Source of the DNA: Debaryomyces hansenii CBS767
Lineage: Eukaryota; Ascomycota; Pichiomycetes; Serinales; Debaryomycetaceae
Reading direction: 5' to 3'
Assembly: GCF_000006445.2 (NCBI RefSeq)
Contig: NC_006047.2
Coordinates: 806,001 to 870,000 of the forward strand
Length of the DNA stretch: 64,000 bases
In this document: piece after piece, positions 1 through 11,100 of the stretch
Layout of the letters: each line of letters opens with the position of its first letter
Position numbering within the stretch: the stretch's first letter is position 1
Position numbers and translations under genes: made by a program
The notes under the pieces: generated by a model
The model's input: the letters and a program-made list of their open reading frames with translations, nothing else
Told to the model about the DNA's origin: nothing
Databases searched by the model: none

Positions 1-867
1 ATTCTTATTCCTTCTCATATTGTTTTACTCGATTCACTCTTTCGTATTCCGATACTTCACAATTGCATGGGATCTTGTTCTCATATCATCATTTTTATGC
101 AGTGCTATCGGATCACTACCGGTGCTGCGCCCTTCCGTATAATTAAGTCACTCGGTCTTTGAAAATTGTTTGGGTAGTTTTACATAAGCAGATGCCCACG
201 CAATACAACAAGGGCAGTGATATTTATTGTACCATACATGAAGAAGAAGTACAACGGTGTTGGTAGTTCGTGTAAACATTCTGAAAGCCAATACTCTCGG
301 CATTCCAAATCATATCAAAACTGTCAAAATAAATCCGCAGTAGGCTTTTGTTCTGCGCCTTTTTCCAAACACCGCACTTTAAACATGTTTGGCCTAATCC
401 AATCAATTGTTTCAGTAAACAACTACCCGAGCTAGGAGCATATAGCATATACGCCAATATTATAGAAAGTAAAAATGACCGTTTTATCCTAGCCAAAATA
501 TATAGTACGGCAGGTTATATATCGGGAGTATTTTATATGAATTATGTACACAATAGTCTCATAAAAGGCCATTTATGGATTGCCGGCTATAGAGAGGTAC
601 GTCATGTCATCTTAGAATATTATTACTAGAGGTGCGTTACTCCTCTTCGTATATGGTTGGTTCGTTTGATTTGTTTTCTAGACAATGCGTTTCTCAGAGT
701 AAAGTTATGTATGCAGCAGTGGCTGTGACAATTCGAGATGTCGAAATTTAAAATTTTTGACATATATATATTTTTAATATCCTGATTTATTAGCTTGAGT
801 ATTAACATTAAGGCATATGAACTAGAACAGAACGAAGTATATCATCAATTCAAAATACATACCATAA
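1..867. other. intergenic region upstream of the zinc-finger gene, no gene seen
   Basis: The longest open frames here do not begin with ATG, overlap each other on both strands and resemble no family I know. There is no tRNA B-box and no intron signature (GTATGT with TACTAAC). The last part (about 740-860) is very AT-rich and is probably the promoter of the downstream CRZ-type gene. The gene to the left of the window cannot be seen. Confidence 0.6.
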
Positions 868-1890
868 ATGAACAGTCGGGTTATGATGAATTATTATCCT
901 GAAATGTATCCATCAAGCACGAATTATCCCCAGACACCTTCAAATGTGGGTCAGTATTACGAGCAAAGCAAGCTTCCATCGATATACGTTCCATACCAGA
1001 ACCAACCATCGATGATGGCAAATAGTGGTGATTATTACTATTCGAACCAACAAGTGATGGGGCAGCAAATGCAACAACAATCTGTACTGCAACAATACTC
1101 CCACCCCCAGATACAGACTCACAACCCGGTTAGTTCACATCTGATACAACAGATGCAACAGACGCAACGAATAGTATCGCCCATGTACTACCAACCATCA
1201 GTGGTATCGTCGCAAAATATGCTTCATCCATACCAATATGGTCATGCTCCAATGATCAATACATCGCAGTCACCACAAGCGAAGGGATATCCTGTAAGTC
1301 CACTTTCGAATAATAATAGTGAGATGATTCCAATGAATTCGCCGCCAAGACTAGCTTCGAAATTGGAGGACAAGCAGCCTTTACCTATTGACTACTCATC
1401 ATTAGTCAGCTACACCATTTCGCCATCATTGAAAAGAAGAAGAAAATCCAAACAGAAGATTGTTGACACAACTCAATCTTTCCCATGTAGTCAATGCTCC
1501 AAGGTATTCCAGAAGCCATACAATTTAAAATCACATATGAAGACTCACTCGGACGAAAAACCTTTTAAGTGCTCGGTATGCGATAAGACGTTTGCCCGCT
1601 CGCACGATAAGAAGCGTCATGAATCATTGCATGTTGGAGAAAAGAATTTCAAGTGCGAAGGTTTTCTCAAGGATGGAACCACGAAATGGGGTTGTGGGAA
1701 GAAATTTGCACGTTCGGATGCATTATCAAGACATTTTAGGACTGAAACTGGTTGGCTTTGCATTAAGCCTCTAATGGACGAAGCCAATGAATCGGAAAAT
1801 AATCCAGACCATTCCATTCAAGAGCAACACCAAGATGATACCTTCATGGATAATGCAACCTTTATTAAGAGGTTTATCCAGCCCAAATAA
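868..1890 (+). CDS. CRZ2: C2H2 zinc-finger transcription factor, Crz1/Crz2 family
   Basis: A 340-residue protein with a Q/P/S/Y-rich N-terminal half and a C-terminal zinc-finger block. Finger 1 uses C207, C210, H223, H227. Finger 2 uses C235, C238, H251, H255. The third unit is atypical, with C263-x12-C276, H289 and C298 in the context [17 protein letters not shown]. This arrangement, with the widened third finger, is the signature of calcineurin-responsive Crz1. The short length fits the Crz2 paralogue of Candida better than full-length Crz1. By family it should bind DNA in the nucleus and act in calcium/pH/stress responses. A PxIxIT-like stretch (PSIYVP, residues 37-42) could be a weak calcineurin dock, but the last position is not canonical. 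The family is secure; the choice of CRZ2 over CRZ1 is an inference from length. Confidence 0.8.
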   Translation: MNSRVMMNYYPEMYPSSTNYPQTPSNVGQYYEQSKLPSIYVPYQNQPSMMANSGDYYYSNQQVMGQQMQQQSVLQQYSHPQIQTHNPVSSHLIQQMQQTQRIVSPMYYQPSVVSSQNMLHPYQYGHAPMINTSQSPQAKGYPVSPLSNNNSEMIPMNSPPRLASKLEDKQPLPIDYSSLVSYTISPSLKRRRKSKQKIVDTTQSFPCSQCSKVFQKPYNLKSHMKTHSDEKPFKCSVCDKTFARSHDKKRHESLHVGEKNFKCEGFLKDGTTKWGCGKKFARSDALSRHFRTETGWLCIKPLMDEANESENNPDHSIQEQHQDDTFMDNATFIKRFIQPK

Positions 1891-2598
1891 CTTTGCATGG
1901 GCTTATTAAGGTGCATTTCACTTCTTGATCATATGGTTTTTTTTGTTTTAGGGTATGGGTTTGGTTTTCTTTTGCATATTATAGAGGCGTTTTTATTGAA
2001 TGTATTGCATTATTTTACATAACTTCCAACGTCGGTGTCTACTGTAGTGCGCTAGACTTTATGAGACCGACTCTTTATATTTAAATGACGCATTTTATCA
2101 ATTTTAAAGGACTATCCGCAACCGGTCCCAAGTTCTGTTGTATTTTGTTAGTCAAATCAAATTCTCTTGTAATAACGATAACACGGAGTTAAATATCCAT
2201 ACTTCTCTCGATAGTGAGTAAGGAATAACCAACTCCAGTTGGTCTAGAAACCATACAAATCAAATTTACACAGAAATCGTATACACCATTACCAAGCACT
2301 ACAATAGGTCTAGAAACCTTCTATACCATCTATTGAAAACTTTCCAACAAATGACACCTCTCTATAATAGCTTTGAAAGAATTGTTTAGCCTAGGATGTC
2401 TCTAATCGCTTCTACAATTTATATACATACGCATAGACTACCTTTAAATAGGTTATATTGTTTACAAATATGAGTATGTAAGAAGGATCACGGAAGACAA
2501 TACGGCAATATAAATAATATGTCATATAGTGATTGGTTAGACTTGTTGGGTTAATCTTCCAAGAATTTAGCAAGGAACTTGTGATGATGCGTGGAACA

Positions 2599-2609
2599 AA
2601 ATTGTGGGG
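2599..2609 (+). promoter_or_regulatory. Mig1-like site
   Basis: AAATTGTGGGG matches the WWWWTSYGGGG consensus of the glucose repressor Mig1 exactly. It lies 78 bases before the Yat2-type start codon. Carnitine acetyltransferases are typically glucose-repressed, so the position makes sense, but a single short match is weak evidence. Confidence 0.35.
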
Positions 2610-2632
2610 ATGCTCGGAGATAGATTCGCTCG

Positions 2633-2640
2633 TATATAAA
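2633..2640 (+). promoter_or_regulatory. TATA box of the Yat2-type gene
   Basis: TATATAAA lies 47 bases upstream of the ATG at 2687, a plausible spacing for a short-leader yeast gene. Confidence 0.45.
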
Positions 2641-2686
2641 TTAATGATTTCTCCAGTTAATAATCAATTATTCCTCAGCAAGCAAG

Positions 2687-5287
2687 ATGACATACACATA
2701 TGAATATGAAGAGGGTCTTCCTCGATTACCAGTTCCTCTGTTAACGAACACGTCAACCCAATTATTGAATACATTGAAACCATTATTGAGCGTAGATGAA
2801 TATAACGAATTACTCCAGGAATCGAGTGAGTTTCTCAGTCATGAAGTTATTAATTTGATTCAACGTCATTTGGTGGCAGCTTCTTTAAATCCTAATAACA
2901 CATGCTACTTAAATTGTGTGAATAATGGAACCAGCCCGGGGATTTATGGCGAAATAAGAGGAGATATTCTTCCTCGAAACCCGTACTTAATTTTAGAAGA
3001 AGATCCGTATGCGAAGACTGTTAATCCACCTAACCAAAGTCAAAGAGCAGCCAATTTGGTTAATTCGTCTTTGAAATTTGTAACAAGTCTTCGTAATGAT
3101 ACATTACAACCAGATAGGACACCTAAAAATGGTAATCCCTTATCGATGAACTGTTATAATATATTATTTGGCACAACAAGAGTGCCCCTCACAGAAGACG
3201 AAAATTCGTACCAAAGTGCAACTATACAAAAGTTTAATGATATCAATGATTCGAGACACATTGTTATCATTTGTAACAACCAGTATTATTGCTTGGAAGT
3301 GTTGACAGAGTATAGCGAAGAGGAATACAAGGAATCTAAGACCAAGCATAAAATTTGGTTCAGTGATTATGAATTATCAATAATTTTTCAAGGGATAATC
3401 AACAATTCTAATACTATTGATAGAGTTGAGTCTATAAACAATTCTATTGGATCTTTGACTACGCAATCATTTTCAATTTGGAAAATAAGCAGAAGTGAAT
3501 TGAATAAGTCTAACAAAAAAAACTTAGAATTGATTGATAATGCCTTATTCATAGTTGTATTGGATCCTAATTTGCCAGATTCCGATCAAGAAAAGACATC
3601 GGTGATAGCACATGGAACCTCTGAGTTGTTGAAAGGAACTAATATGCAAGTCGGTTCATGTACGTCTAGGTGGTATGATAAGTTACAGTTAGTCGTTACT
3701 AAGAATTCAGTTGCAGGTGTAGTCTGGGAATCATCATCAACAGATGGCACAGCGATTTTAAGATTCATTAGTGACATCTATGCTGATTCTATTTTGAAAT
3801 TAGCCAAAAACATCAATGGAGCTGAGTATACATTGTTTGATGATAATGTTGGGTTTGTATCAGCAGATGGATCGATCAAGAAGCCAGAGTCTGAAAGATT
3901 GATAATTACCAGAACCCCAGAACTTTTGAATTTGATAAGGCTATCAGAAACAAGATTAGCCGACTTAATACACCAACATGAATACAAGACCTTGACTCTT
4001 AAATTGAACACCTATTTGGTCAATAAATTCGAACTCAGTATAGACTCAGTTTTGCAAGTTGCATTTCAGATTGCAAATTATACTTTATATGGGAGTATGG
4101 CAAATACGTTAGAACCCATTACCACTAGAAAGTTCAGAGACTCGAGGACTGAATTAATTCCAGTTCAAAACGATCATATTTCTAGGTTGGTTAAATTATT
4201 TATTACAAACTCAAATTCTTCATTGAAATGGGACTTGTTCAGAGAATGTTGTAGCGTTCATACTAAGCAATATCGTAATGCTATGAATGGTAAAGGTTTT
4301 GAGAGACATTTTAATGCAATCATCTCTGTTTTAGGGAGACCTCATGCAGTCGAGACTTTGAACAAATTGAATGCTGATGTGCCTGATTTGGAACCGATTC
4401 CAGATATAAAGAAAATAAAAAACCTACATATTCCATTACTCTCAAATCCCACGATTGAAAAGCTTTCCTCTCCTGAATTATTGATTTCTAATTGTGGTAA
4501 TCCAGCATTACACATGTTTGGTATTCCACCTGCAGCGGACCAAGGTTTTGGGATTGGTTACGTTATCCATGGTGATAAAATCATCATTACTGTTAGTTCA
4601 AAGTTCAGACAAACAGAGAGGTTTTTGCGTACTTTTAAAGGAGTCATGAAGGAATTCTTATCGATTATTAAGCAAAAATCGAATTTCTTGATTAATATAA
4701 ATGATTCAGAATCTAGAAAACTGGAGTTACAAAGACTTAGAATTGAGCATGAGCTTAAGAATATTAACAAATCCCTCCCTCTGACAAAACATCCTATCGA
4801 ATTGACTGTTGAAAAAACACGCATTCCAATAGAAAATGTTAGCATTGAAGGAAATGGGGATAGTGTGCAATCCCGCTCTAGTAGATCTAACTCTTTATCG
4901 GACGATTATAAAGAAGATTACGATATTTTAGGGGGATATGGGTACTTCAATTTTGGTGACTTAGATATGAGATCGGATGAATTATCAAGAGAAGAGTCGT
5001 TCTTAAACAGTACTCCACCTAGCTTATCGAGCTTGAATTCGAAACAACATTCTTCGACAAATCTTCATAAAGCAGCAATGACTAATAACAATAGTCCTAG
5101 TGATATCAAGCAAAAGTTTAATTTGTCTGCTGAGATCAGAGACAGATTGCTGTTACAAGATGATTATTCGTCGACATCCTCTGTTGCAGGAAGCATGGAG
5201 GATGCATCATCAGAAGGTTCAAATGAAAATTCTAGTAAGCCAAAGAAATTAATAGGCAGAGAGTTGGATATTTCAGATGTTCATTAG
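2687..5287 (+). CDS. YAT2: Yat2-type carnitine O-acyltransferase homologue, catalytic His replaced
   Basis: An 866-residue protein of the choline/carnitine acyltransferase fold. The N-terminus (LPRLPVPLL) and the substrate-side block around residues 316-350 are clear. The length matches the long Yat2 branch (S. cerevisiae Yat2 is about 920 residues) rather than Cat2 or Yat1. Family enzymes move acetyl groups between CoA and carnitine for transport between compartments. The general-base His normally sits in an E-H-[AS]-x-x-[DE]-G motif; here the sequence reads E-S-S-S-T-D-G, with Ser349 (TCA codon) at the His position. The C-terminal 150 residues are low-complexity and Ser-rich. There is no PTS1 or clear mitochondrial presequence, so a cytosolic or loosely associated location is likely. 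Upstream lie a TATA box and a Mig1-like site. Confidence 0.85.
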   Translation: MTYTYEYEEGLPRLPVPLLTNTSTQLLNTLKPLLSVDEYNELLQESSEFLSHEVINLIQRHLVAASLNPNNTCYLNCVNNGTSPGIYGEIRGDILPRNPYLILEEDPYAKTVNPPNQSQRAANLVNSSLKFVTSLRNDTLQPDRTPKNGNPLSMNCYNILFGTTRVPLTEDENSYQSATIQKFNDINDSRHIVIICNNQYYCLEVLTEYSEEEYKESKTKHKIWFSDYELSIIFQGIINNSNTIDRVESINNSIGSLTTQSFSIWKISRSELNKSNKKNLELIDNALFIVVLDPNLPDSDQEKTSVIAHGTSELLKGTNMQVGSCTSRWYDKLQLVVTKNSVAGVVWESSSTDGTAILRFISDIYADSILKLAKNINGAEYTLFDDNVGFVSADGSIKKPESERLIITRTPELLNLIRLSETRLADLIHQHEYKTLTLKLNTYLVNKFELSIDSVLQVAFQIANYTLYGSMANTLEPITTRKFRDSRTELIPVQNDHISRLVKLFITNSNSSLKWDLFRECCSVHTKQYRNAMNGKGFERHFNAIISVLGRPHAVETLNKLNADVPDLEPIPDIKKIKNLHIPLLSNPTIEKLSSPELLISNCGNPALHMFGIPPAADQGFGIGYVIHGDKIIITVSSKFRQTERFLRTFKGVMKEFLSIIKQKSNFLININDSESRKLELQRLRIEHELKNINKSLPLTKHPIELTVEKTRIPIENVSIEGNGDSVQSRSSRSNSLSDDYKEDYDILGGYGYFNFGDLDMRSDELSREESFLNSTPPSLSSLNSKQHSSTNLHKAAMTNNNSPSDIKQKFNLSAEIRDRLLLQDDYSSTSSVAGSMEDASSEGSNENSSKPKKLIGRELDISDVH

Positions 5288-5444
5288 TTATTTTATATCT
5301 ATTATATATTCTTATAATAACATTTTATTTATATGGTTCCGTATTGGTTGCAAACTTTGCGTGTGTAACTCAATATCATTAACCAAATTTCTAAATAAAT
5401 TTATAAGCAAAATGTAATTTACTTCTTTAGATTAGAAAGGCATT

Positions 5445-6833
5445 ATGAAGATTCCGGTATCAGGTATAAGTGCTTTGAATAGGAGCTTATTGCAAATTAA
5501 AGGTCCAGATGCAACAAAGTTTTTGAATGGCTTGTCTACATCGAGATTTCTTCCAAATATAGTCAAGAAGAAGCAACATACTATAGATGAAGCTGAAAAT
5601 AGACATGCTAAATTGTCAGAAATTATAAATATAAACGATAATTGGGGGTTGATGCATGAAGATATATATGATCCCGATAATAATATATTCGTAAGAAGAG
5701 ACGGATTGAATTCTATGTTCTTGTCATCGAAGGGAAGAGTTGTTACTGATTGTTTCCTCTACTCACAACCATTTCACAACTTAAATGGGACCTTTGAGGG
5801 TCAGATAAGTGAACCAACTTATTTGATTGAGATTGATTCGTCATTTACGTCTCAGTTACAGATGTTATTAAAGTTGCATAAACTCAGTGCAAAAGTAAGC
5901 ATTGAAACAATTAAATCCATGCATTCATATTACTATTACAATGACACTGCAGAATTTGACGAATATTTGGATTTCATTCAGCAAGAATTCTTTCGGTCAA
6001 GGGATCCCGTGGATGCATTAAACAATGCTAATTCATTTATTAAAAGTGAAGTTTTGTTCAATCCAAAGTTGGCAGGCAATATATTAGGATTTTCCATAGA
6101 TAATAGAATTCCGAACTTTGGGATTAAAGTGTTAATGGATAAGGAAATAGGTGATGATGACAACAAAATTCCTGTTGATGACTTATTTTCATCATCTTTC
6201 AAAGACAATTTTGTTGTACCAGAAATACTCAAACCTGAAAGCATAACTAGGAGACGTTTTATGAACGGTTTATTCGAAACACAAGATAGCCCAAAGGAAA
6301 GCTCATTGTTACCTTTTGAAATGAACCTTGATCTTACTAATGGGTTATCATTAGAAAAAGGATGTTATGTGGGCCAGGAACTTACAATTAGAACATATAA
6401 TAACGGTATTATACGTAAGAGAATCGTACCAATCCAATTCTTTGAAATAAATGATGATAATCTCTCCGCACTTGACGAAAGTGAGTATTTAACTTTAGAT
6501 CCGAATGATCCTGTTATTAGAGAATTACAAGATTTACATTCATCCACTTTATCAAAACTAGAGATAACTCCATTAATTGAAAAGAAGGATCTGCCTCCTC
6601 CAGAACCTGAACAGCAATCATCTTCTCCGTTTGCAAATTCGAAGCCAGTACGTAGGAGGACAGCTTCCAGTGGTAAATTACTTTCTATACAAGATAATTT
6701 GGGATTTGTCTTAGCTAACTTATCAGATATTGAAAATGTTGACTTATATAAAATTGAATTGCCATGCCTTGAAGGAGGTGTAAAGCATGTTGGAATAAAA
6801 GTGTTTAAACCAGAATGGTGGCCAATAGATTAA
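5445..6833 (+). CDS. IBA57: mitochondrial Fe-S cluster assembly factor IBA57 (CAF17)
   Basis: A 462-residue member of the YgfZ/GcvT-like folate-binding family. The diagnostic motif KGCYVGQE is present with Cys307. The N-terminal sequence ISALNRSLLQIKGPDATKFLNGL is typical of Iba57, as is SSKGRVVTDCFLY further on. With Isa1 and Isa2, Iba57 matures [4Fe-4S] clusters of mitochondrial aconitase-type and radical-SAM enzymes. The N-terminus is short for a presequence, and the protein carries acidic and Ser-rich insertions near residues 350-405, longer than in bacterial YgfZ. It lies 157 bases after the Yat2-type gene on the same strand. Confidence 0.9.
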   Translation: MKIPVSGISALNRSLLQIKGPDATKFLNGLSTSRFLPNIVKKKQHTIDEAENRHAKLSEIININDNWGLMHEDIYDPDNNIFVRRDGLNSMFLSSKGRVVTDCFLYSQPFHNLNGTFEGQISEPTYLIEIDSSFTSQLQMLLKLHKLSAKVSIETIKSMHSYYYYNDTAEFDEYLDFIQQEFFRSRDPVDALNNANSFIKSEVLFNPKLAGNILGFSIDNRIPNFGIKVLMDKEIGDDDNKIPVDDLFSSSFKDNFVVPEILKPESITRRRFMNGLFETQDSPKESSLLPFEMNLDLTNGLSLEKGCYVGQELTIRTYNNGIIRKRIVPIQFFEINDDNLSALDESEYLTLDPNDPVIRELQDLHSSTLSKLEITPLIEKKDLPPPEPEQQSSSPFANSKPVRRRTASSGKLLSIQDNLGFVLANLSDIENVDLYKIELPCLEGGVKHVGIKVFKPEWWPID

Positions 6834-6944
6834 ATCATATGTATACATTTTATAAATATCACCAATATTAATATGCCTTATGCAGAACAATCAGAACCAG
6901 AATGTAGATATGATGAATCAAAGAAAAACAGAAAATATAAATTG

Positions 6945-7017
6945 GGGCGTGTGGCGTAGTTGGTAGCGCGTCTGCCTTGCAAGCAGAAGGTCACTGGTTC
7001 GATTCCTGTCTCGTCCA
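6945..7017 (+). tRNA. tRNA-Ala (anticodon UGC)
   Basis: A 73-base cloverleaf without intron. The anticodon stem TCTGC/GCAGA encloses the loop CTTGCAA, giving anticodon TGC. The acceptor starts GGGC and ends GTCC plus discriminator A, with the G3:U70 pair that marks alanine tRNA. The A box lies at 6952-6963, the B box GGTTCGATTCC at 6996-7006, and a Pol III terminator of eight T follows at 7019-7026. Confidence 0.97.
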
Positions 7018-7018
7018 A

Positions 7019-7026
7019 TTTTTTTT
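7019..7026 (+). terminator. Pol III terminator of tRNA-Ala
   Basis: An uninterrupted run of eight T begins two bases after the mature 3' end of the tRNA, the standard RNA polymerase III stop signal. Confidence 0.85.
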
Positions 7027-7111
7027 CATCTTTCAAACGCGTTTGATTTAGGTCGATGCTCATCAATAGAGTTGACGTTAAAGATAAAGATATGAACAGC
7101 AATCAGGATTC

Positions 7112-8050
7112 ATGGCAATAGATCATAAAGTAATAAAAGAGGAAGTCTTTCAGGATCTAATCAAGTTCTTTACAGCTATAGAAACTAATCTAAACTTGCA
7201 CTATTCAAATCATACAATTGATCCAAGCTTAAACAAAATTCTCGATTCAGCAGCCCGATTGATAGGAAGAAGAATTACAACTGAAGATTTATTATGCATA
7301 CTTCAAATATATCCAAATGCATATGCTATAAGATATAATAATAAGGACAATGATCACAGCGAATATTTACTCTCTTTGCCTGAAAGTATACCAGTAAATA
7401 CATTCAATCAATGCATACCTTCAAGAAAGGAACAGTTTTTGAAGAATATAAATACCTGGGTAGCAATGAATAAAAATGCTTCAGAAATTACGTATCCTTC
7501 AATAGGACAAATCGTTAGGAAACAAAATAACGCATCGCCATCTAAGATACATAAGCCACAATCAAACACCTCGTCTCCAACAAAGGTTTCGAAATCAGAG
7601 TTAATAAATGGCATGAAAAATGATTCATCCAAATTCGTTTTCAGGTCAAAGGATGAACATGCTGAAAAGGAGAAAAATAATGGACTTTCATTGCTTGAAA
7701 GAATAAGATTGAAAGAAAAATTAAAGAATGAACAAAAGGTAAAAGATACACCTGAAATGAAATACCATATGTATATTCAGTGCAAATTGGTACCAATTTA
7801 TGATATTCTTTTTCATATACATCGAAGCCAGGATAAACAACAATACAAAAGTTACCCTCTTTCAAAACTTATTAGTATGATAGAGGATAGCCTTGATTAC
7901 CCCACCAGTCAAAGCGAAATTAAAGATGCAGTGTACTTATTAGAGAAGAAATTGGGATCAGATAAAATACAAATACTATCAAGGGGAGGTGTCACAGCAA
8001 TCAAAGTTATAGAATTAGATAGAGATAGCGATTTGAAAGTATTAAAATAA
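7112..8050 (+). CDS. CDT1: DNA replication licensing factor Cdt1 (Tah11)
   Basis: A 312-residue protein. Residues 1-125 resemble the central Cdt1 fold, a helical domain with RRITTEDLLCILQIYPNAY. Residue 196 onward carries the hallmark SLLERIRLKEKL, followed by the C-terminal winged helix that binds Mcm2-7 (KLVPIYDILFHI and LSKLISMIEDSL segments). Cdt1 loads the MCM helicase at origins in G1. The protein is much shorter than S. cerevisiae Tah11 (about 600 residues) and lacks the long N-terminal regulatory region. The ATG lies only 94 bases after the tRNA-Ala gene, and a short out-of-frame uORF (7092-7121) overlaps it. The assignment rests on motif recognition. Confidence 0.75.
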   Translation: MAIDHKVIKEEVFQDLIKFFTAIETNLNLHYSNHTIDPSLNKILDSAARLIGRRITTEDLLCILQIYPNAYAIRYNNKDNDHSEYLLSLPESIPVNTFNQCIPSRKEQFLKNINTWVAMNKNASEITYPSIGQIVRKQNNASPSKIHKPQSNTSSPTKVSKSELINGMKNDSSKFVFRSKDEHAEKEKNNGLSLLERIRLKEKLKNEQKVKDTPEMKYHMYIQCKLVPIYDILFHIHRSQDKQQYKSYPLSKLISMIEDSLDYPTSQSEIKDAVYLLEKKLGSDKIQILSRGGVTAIKVIELDRDSDLKVLK

Positions 8051-8123
8051 AAGAACAATTTATTGATTACATGCCTATATAGCATTGTAATTGAAATATT
8101 AAAAATCTATACATTGGATACAA

Positions 8124-11100
8124 CTAATCTCTTACCGCAATATCAGCAGCATGGTGATTCATGAAAAAATGCTTCAAAGTTAATTCAATAGACCAAGTGA
8201 CTCCTAAGTCTAACAAAATACATGTTGTTAATTTGACTTTGAATAATGAATCCATTTTAACGAATTTCATTGCCTCATTTAATTCAGGGAAGAATTCGGT
8301 TGAGCCAGCAATAGCTAAGGCAGCGACACCTAATAAACCGTAATACATACCCTTATTATCCTTGATACTTTCCCTAAATGGTAACCCTTGGTAATTCACA
8401 GCAAATGTAGAAACTTGTTGTGCCAATTGCAACAAAAACATACCAGTATTCAATAAGGATGGAGAAAATTCCTTTTCCAAATCAACTTGAGGTTCTCTTG
8501 GTTCTAAAATATAAATTTCCCTAGTAATATAGATCAATGTAACAATATGAACTGCAAATTGACCCAAGATCGATCCCATAATATAAATGTTGAATATACC
8601 ATTTTGAGGTCTTTCTTTAGAAAGCTTTTCAATTGGCTTACCACGAGAAATTGACAAGAAACAAACAGAAAGCAAAATACCTGAGACAGTTGCTTGACCA
8701 TCACCAAACTTAATACCAGCTAAATACAAAACTGATAACGAATAGGCTGAAATTAAACAATTTAACGCTAAAATCTTATACATTTGAATAGTAGAAACCA
8801 ATGCACAACGACCTTGACGAATTATATGAGTCACAGTAGAAACATTTGCCAACTTTGAAGTAAATGGTGCAGCGACTGATGCATCACCTAATTTCAAAGT
8901 TGGAACTTCATCACCGGTTTCAGCTTCATTCATTGCACCCAAAACAGTTTCTGCAAATCCATCATTGGTTGCTTTCGATTGTGTACCGACTATACCTGTC
9001 TGATTAGCAGCTTCAACAGCCTTTTTCATATCATCCGTAATTTCAATACCTTTCTTTTCCATAGCTTCCAAATATTTTGGATTCAGAGGACCTGGTGGGT
9101 ATAAATGGGCAATTATTGGTGGAACTGGTGGTGCAGGTTTACCCCAGCTAACAAGCAACTTAACTTGTTTCTCATAAACCTTTTGAGTTGCTTCAACCCT
9201 TCTGTTCTCAGCCATCTTTTTCAAACCAGCTTCAGTACCATTCAATAAGGCAACACCAATATGGGCTTGTTTCAAAGCACCAACATCATTAGTACCATCA
9301 CCACACATCAATGTGCTATATCCAGCTTCTTTGTAAGATGTCAAGATAAATTCTTTTTGTGCAGGTGAAACTCTAGCATAGACCCAAGTATGTTTCAATA
9401 ATTCCAAAATCTGGTCATGTTCGGATAAGTGACCTAAAGCATAACCAGTGACACAGATATCATATTTCTCAAAGAGCTTAATATCAATTTTATCTACACT
9501 GTTGAATGGAATCACAACAGTTTCATTAATATTTCTCCAAACCAAGTTTTCACTTTTTACATTATGATGCTCTTCAGGTTCATCTAAAATCAATACGTCC
9601 TTTTCAGTAATTTGAACTTCCTTTGCAACATGACATGCTGTCAATGGATTATCACCAGTAATCATAATACAACGGTGAGATGATTCATTCAACATTTTAA
9701 TTGTTTCAACAGCATCATCTTTCAAAGGACAATGGAAAACAATAAAACCAGCAAAATGTAATCTTGATTCAACATCTTTTCTATCAATCTTAAGAACCTT
9801 GACGCTTTGATCTAAATATTTGTAACCTAAGGCTAAAACACGAGAACCTGATCTTGTAAACGACTTATAAATTTCTTCATAATTTTCTGGTGCATCAATC
9901 AACATATGACGGATAGTTTCAGGAGCACCTTTAGCAGAGACCAATAATTGGTTTTGTAAAGTATTAACAGATGAGATCGATGAAGATCTTTTCAAAGCTG
10001 AAGAGAATTGGAAACGACGCATGATTTTAATTTTTTCGATTTTACCATTTTCCTTTGTTCTCTCAACTGAGTCCTTAGCGCCAACAGTCCAGTGAGCTGC
10101 CTTTAAAGTAGCTTGTTCCATTGGATCACCAACAACATCACCATCATCTAATTTTACAAGAGCGTGAGCAGATCCTAAAACCCAAGAGGCAGCTTCAGGA
10201 GCCTCAGAACAAGAATACAAATGATGAATATCATTTGGTTGGAAGCCAGCTAAGCCCTCAAACACTAAATCTTCAGCAGTTAAAGTACCGGTCTTATCGA
10301 AACAGCAAACATCGATTCTACCTGCCAAAGGAATTCTGAATGGTTCAGTACAGTAAATGTAATACTTTTGTAAAGCGCCTAAAGAAGCATTGACGGCCAT
10401 AGTCAATTCCATTGGTAATTCAGGTGGAACAACAGAAGTGATAACAATAATACAGTCCAAAATCAATTTAGATTGAATACGACCCATTTTAGTACCTTCA
10501 ACCCAAACGTACCATGAAGCTGCAATAGCGAAAATTAACAAGAATAAGATAAAGAAGAATGCTTCCTTATTACCAACAGAAACTCTTTCACTAGAGAAAA
10601 TCATCATACGCACTAAAGAACCTTGAGATGTTTCAAACCCAGTCTTAGCCACGATAGCTAAGGAACCATTATCTGGAGCTAAAGGAACAATAGGACTTTC
10701 GGGCTTAGTAACTTGCAACGCCATTGTACCACCATGTAATAAAGAGTTCTTGTCAAATCCTTCAATATTCAAAACCTCATCAGATGGTCTTAATTTGATA
10801 GATTCTTTCAATAATGGAGTAGATTCACCTGATAACATAGCTTCGTTGACAATACAGGAACCATCAACCAAAAGTAAATCACATGGAAGAGCACCATCTT
10901 CGCTGGTTCTAGTAATGGAAACCAAGTCACCTGGTAATAATTCAGTTGTTTGCAACTGCTTCCATTTAAGATCTCTGTAGACATAAATGGAATAAGGCTT
11001 GATACCCATACTTTGGAATTCAGACATGGTGGTTCTTCTTTGAAAAACTGTAGTCATTTCGAAAGAGACCAACATAAACAAACTGAATAACGAGTAGTAC

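Larger units (their letters stand above)
1891..2686. other. intergenic region between CRZ2-like and YAT2-like genes
   Basis: No coding gene is seen. A ten-base word, GTCTAGAAAC, occurs twice (near 2241 and 2308). CGG-N9-CGG lies near 2491-2505 and could be a zinc-cluster factor site. The end of the region contains a Mig1-like site and a TATA box, listed separately, and so serves as the promoter of the Yat2-type gene. Confidence 0.5.

Noticed and set aside
217..629. Overlapping short frames near the left edge on both strands
   Set aside because: They begin with GTG or TTG, overlap each other and show no domain pattern.
2150..2431. Possible spliced minus-strand gene with donor GTATGT near 2436 and GACTAAC near 2150
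   Set aside because: The branch point is off-consensus, the putative first exon lacks a sensible coding frame and the second encodes fewer than 20 residues.
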